A DNA stretch of 6,747 nt from contig WQVT01000134.1 in the NCBI GenBank assembly GCA_009785715.1, positions 1 through 6,747 of the forward strand, given 5' to 3'. This stretch comes from Acidimicrobiaceae bacterium. GTDB lineage: Bacteria; Actinomycetota; Acidimicrobiia; Acidimicrobiales; Palsa-688. This document shows, one piece after another, positions 5,916 through 6,747 of this stretch (its first letter is position 1; each line of letters opens with the position of its first letter). A program made the translations under genes and the position numbers. The notes under the pieces were generated by a model, which worked only from the letters and a program-made list of their open reading frames with translations, searched no databases and was not told where the DNA came from.

Positions 5916-6747
5916 GGCTCCCTCCAGTCTCCCAGCAGTTCGGGGAGAACCGCGAGCGGATTTTCGGCGGTCCCGATCCAGGCGATCCGTGGGTCACGTC
6001 GCCACCAGACCCGCTGGCGGCGGGCGAAGGCCACGGTGCGGCGGGCGGCCTCCGCCACCGCCTCCTCCAGGGTGGTGCCGCCGGTCAGATGGGCCGCAAG
6101 CTCGCGGTAGCCGAGCGCCTGAGCAGCGGTGCGCCCGAGCCCGCCAGGGCGGCGCAGGAGGGTGCGCACCTCCTCGAGGAGCCCCTCCTCGACCATCGCC
6201 GCCAGACGGCGGCGGATGCGCTCGGCGACCACCGCCCGCGGCAACCAGAGACCGGCGATGCGCCAGCGGGTCGGCGGGTAGGCACCGAGCCCCGGCCCGA
6301 AGGTCGAAAACGGCTGCCCCGTTCCGATCCCCACCTCGAGCGCCCGGAGGGTCCGCCGGCGGTTCCCAGGCTCGATCCGCGCTCCGGCCACTGGGTCCAG
6401 AGCCAGCAGCCGTCGGTAGAGCGTTGCGGTGTCGCACTGCTCCAGGGCCGCGACCACCTCGGGGTACCGGCCCGGGGGCTCGAGCTTGTCGACCAGTGCA
6501 TGGAAGTAGAGCCCGGTACCGCCAACGAGGAGGGCGCGATGCCCCCGGGCCTCGATGCCGGCAACCGCCTGTCGCGCGGTGGCGACCCACTCGGTGACGC
6601 TCCACGGGTCCCCGGGATCGACAAGATCGAGCAGGTGGTGGCAAACCTCCGCCCGTTCCCCGGCGGTCGGCTTGGCGGTGCCGATGTCCATCCCCCGGTA
6701 GACCTGCATGGAGTCCACGACGACGATCTCGACGTCCCCCAGCGCTC
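5912..6747 (-). CDS. miaA: tRNA dimethylallyltransferase, N-terminus outside window
   Basis: Transfers a dimethylallyl group to N6 of A37 in tRNAs that read codons starting with U, stabilising codon-anticodon pairing. The frame stays open to the right edge, and codons beyond the GTG at 6718 read ALGDVEIVV, which belongs to the protein; that GTG is an internal valine. 277 residues are visible, so about 30 residues with the P-loop are missing. In fragment numbering, VDSMQVYRGMDIGTAKP (10-26) carries the catalytic aspartate and the tRNA/DMAPP contact region. GGTGLY is at 75-80, the tRNA-clamping insertion covers the middle, ALGYREL is at 210-216, and the basic RRQRVWWRRDPRI near 242-254 is the usual C-terminal signature. 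The short C-terminus ends GDWREP, with the TGA overlapping the dapF ATG. It is the first visible gene of the miaA-dapF-hflX-dapC block; the promoter lies outside the window. Confidence 0.96.
   Translation of the reverse strand, partial: ALGDVEIVVVDSMQVYRGMDIGTAKPTAGERAEVCHHLLDLVDPGDPWSVTEWVATARQAVAGIEARGHRALLVGGTGLYFHALVDKLEPPGRYPEVVAALEQCDTATLYRRLLALDPVAGARIEPGNRRRTLRALEVGIGTGQPFSTFGPGLGAYPPTRWRIAGLWLPRAVVAERIRRRLAAMVEEGLLEEVRTLLRRPGGLGRTAAQALGYRELAAHLTGGTTLEEAVAEAARRTVAFARRQRVWWRRDPRIAWIGTAENPLAVLPELLGDWREP
5921..5925 (-). promoter_or_regulatory. Strong ribosome binding site of dapF
   Basis: GGAGG on the minus strand lies 5 nt before the dapF ATG and within the last codons of miaA. It fixes the dapF start and thus shows that the N-terminal extension is very probably translated. 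Confidence 0.7.

Noticed and set aside
5034..6110. Plus-strand open frame (358 codons) across the dapF-miaA junction
   Set aside because: It is a shadow of dapF and miaA; its apparent repeats are only the antisense reading of the 18-bp dapF repeat.
6716..6718. GTG at 6718 as the start of miaA
   Set aside because: The codons beyond it continue the conserved strand leading to DSMQVY, so the true start with the P-loop is outside the window.

Overview
The window is very GC-rich with dense, mostly overlapping genes. It looks like a chromosomal housekeeping segment of an actinomycete-type bacterium. Three things support this: the gene order miaA-dapF-hflX, which is typical of Actinomycetota; a DapC of the actinobacterial aminotransferase type; and two genes without Shine-Dalgarno sequences whose starts suggest leaderless transcripts. 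A deep-branching actinobacterial lineage such as Acidimicrobiia is possible but is only a guess. I see no mobile element, CRISPR array, phage gene, tRNA or rRNA.

Layout. The plus strand carries only the 3' part of proS (prolyl-tRNA synthetase), running in from the left edge and stopping at 1008. Everything else is on the minus strand. Reading in transcription order from the right edge: miaA (tRNA A37 dimethylallyltransferase, N-terminus cut off by the window), dapF (diaminopimelate epimerase), hflX (ribosome-associated GTPase) and dapC (N-succinyldiaminopimelate aminotransferase). These four are joined by three successive 4-bp stop/start overlaps (ATGA, ATGA, GTGA). After a 70-nt gap comes an unrecognised protein with beta-propeller-like motifs. 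After a further 39-nt gap comes a small nitroreductase-family protein, which ends 12 nt from the stop of proS in a convergent arrangement.

How the genes fit together. dapC and dapF are two steps of the succinylase branch that makes meso-diaminopimelate for peptidoglycan and lysine. miaA, hflX and proS serve translation (tRNA modification, ribosome rescue or recycling, tRNA charging). The four-gene overlapping block therefore looks like one translationally coupled operon joining cell-wall precursor supply to translation maintenance. The last two genes may have their own promoters.

The most unusual gene is dapF. One of its two expected catalytic cysteines reads as serine, although the diaminopimelate-contact residues are kept. 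It also carries an in-frame 18-bp tandem repeat in a loop, a 12-bp repeat coding for an Ala/Lys tail, and an N-terminal extension of about 38 residues with a well-supported start. The second point of interest is a perfect 8-bp inverted repeat that overlaps both a -10-like element and the start codon of the nitroreductase gene. I found no clearly new multi-gene system; the window is mostly ordinary core genome with local oddities.
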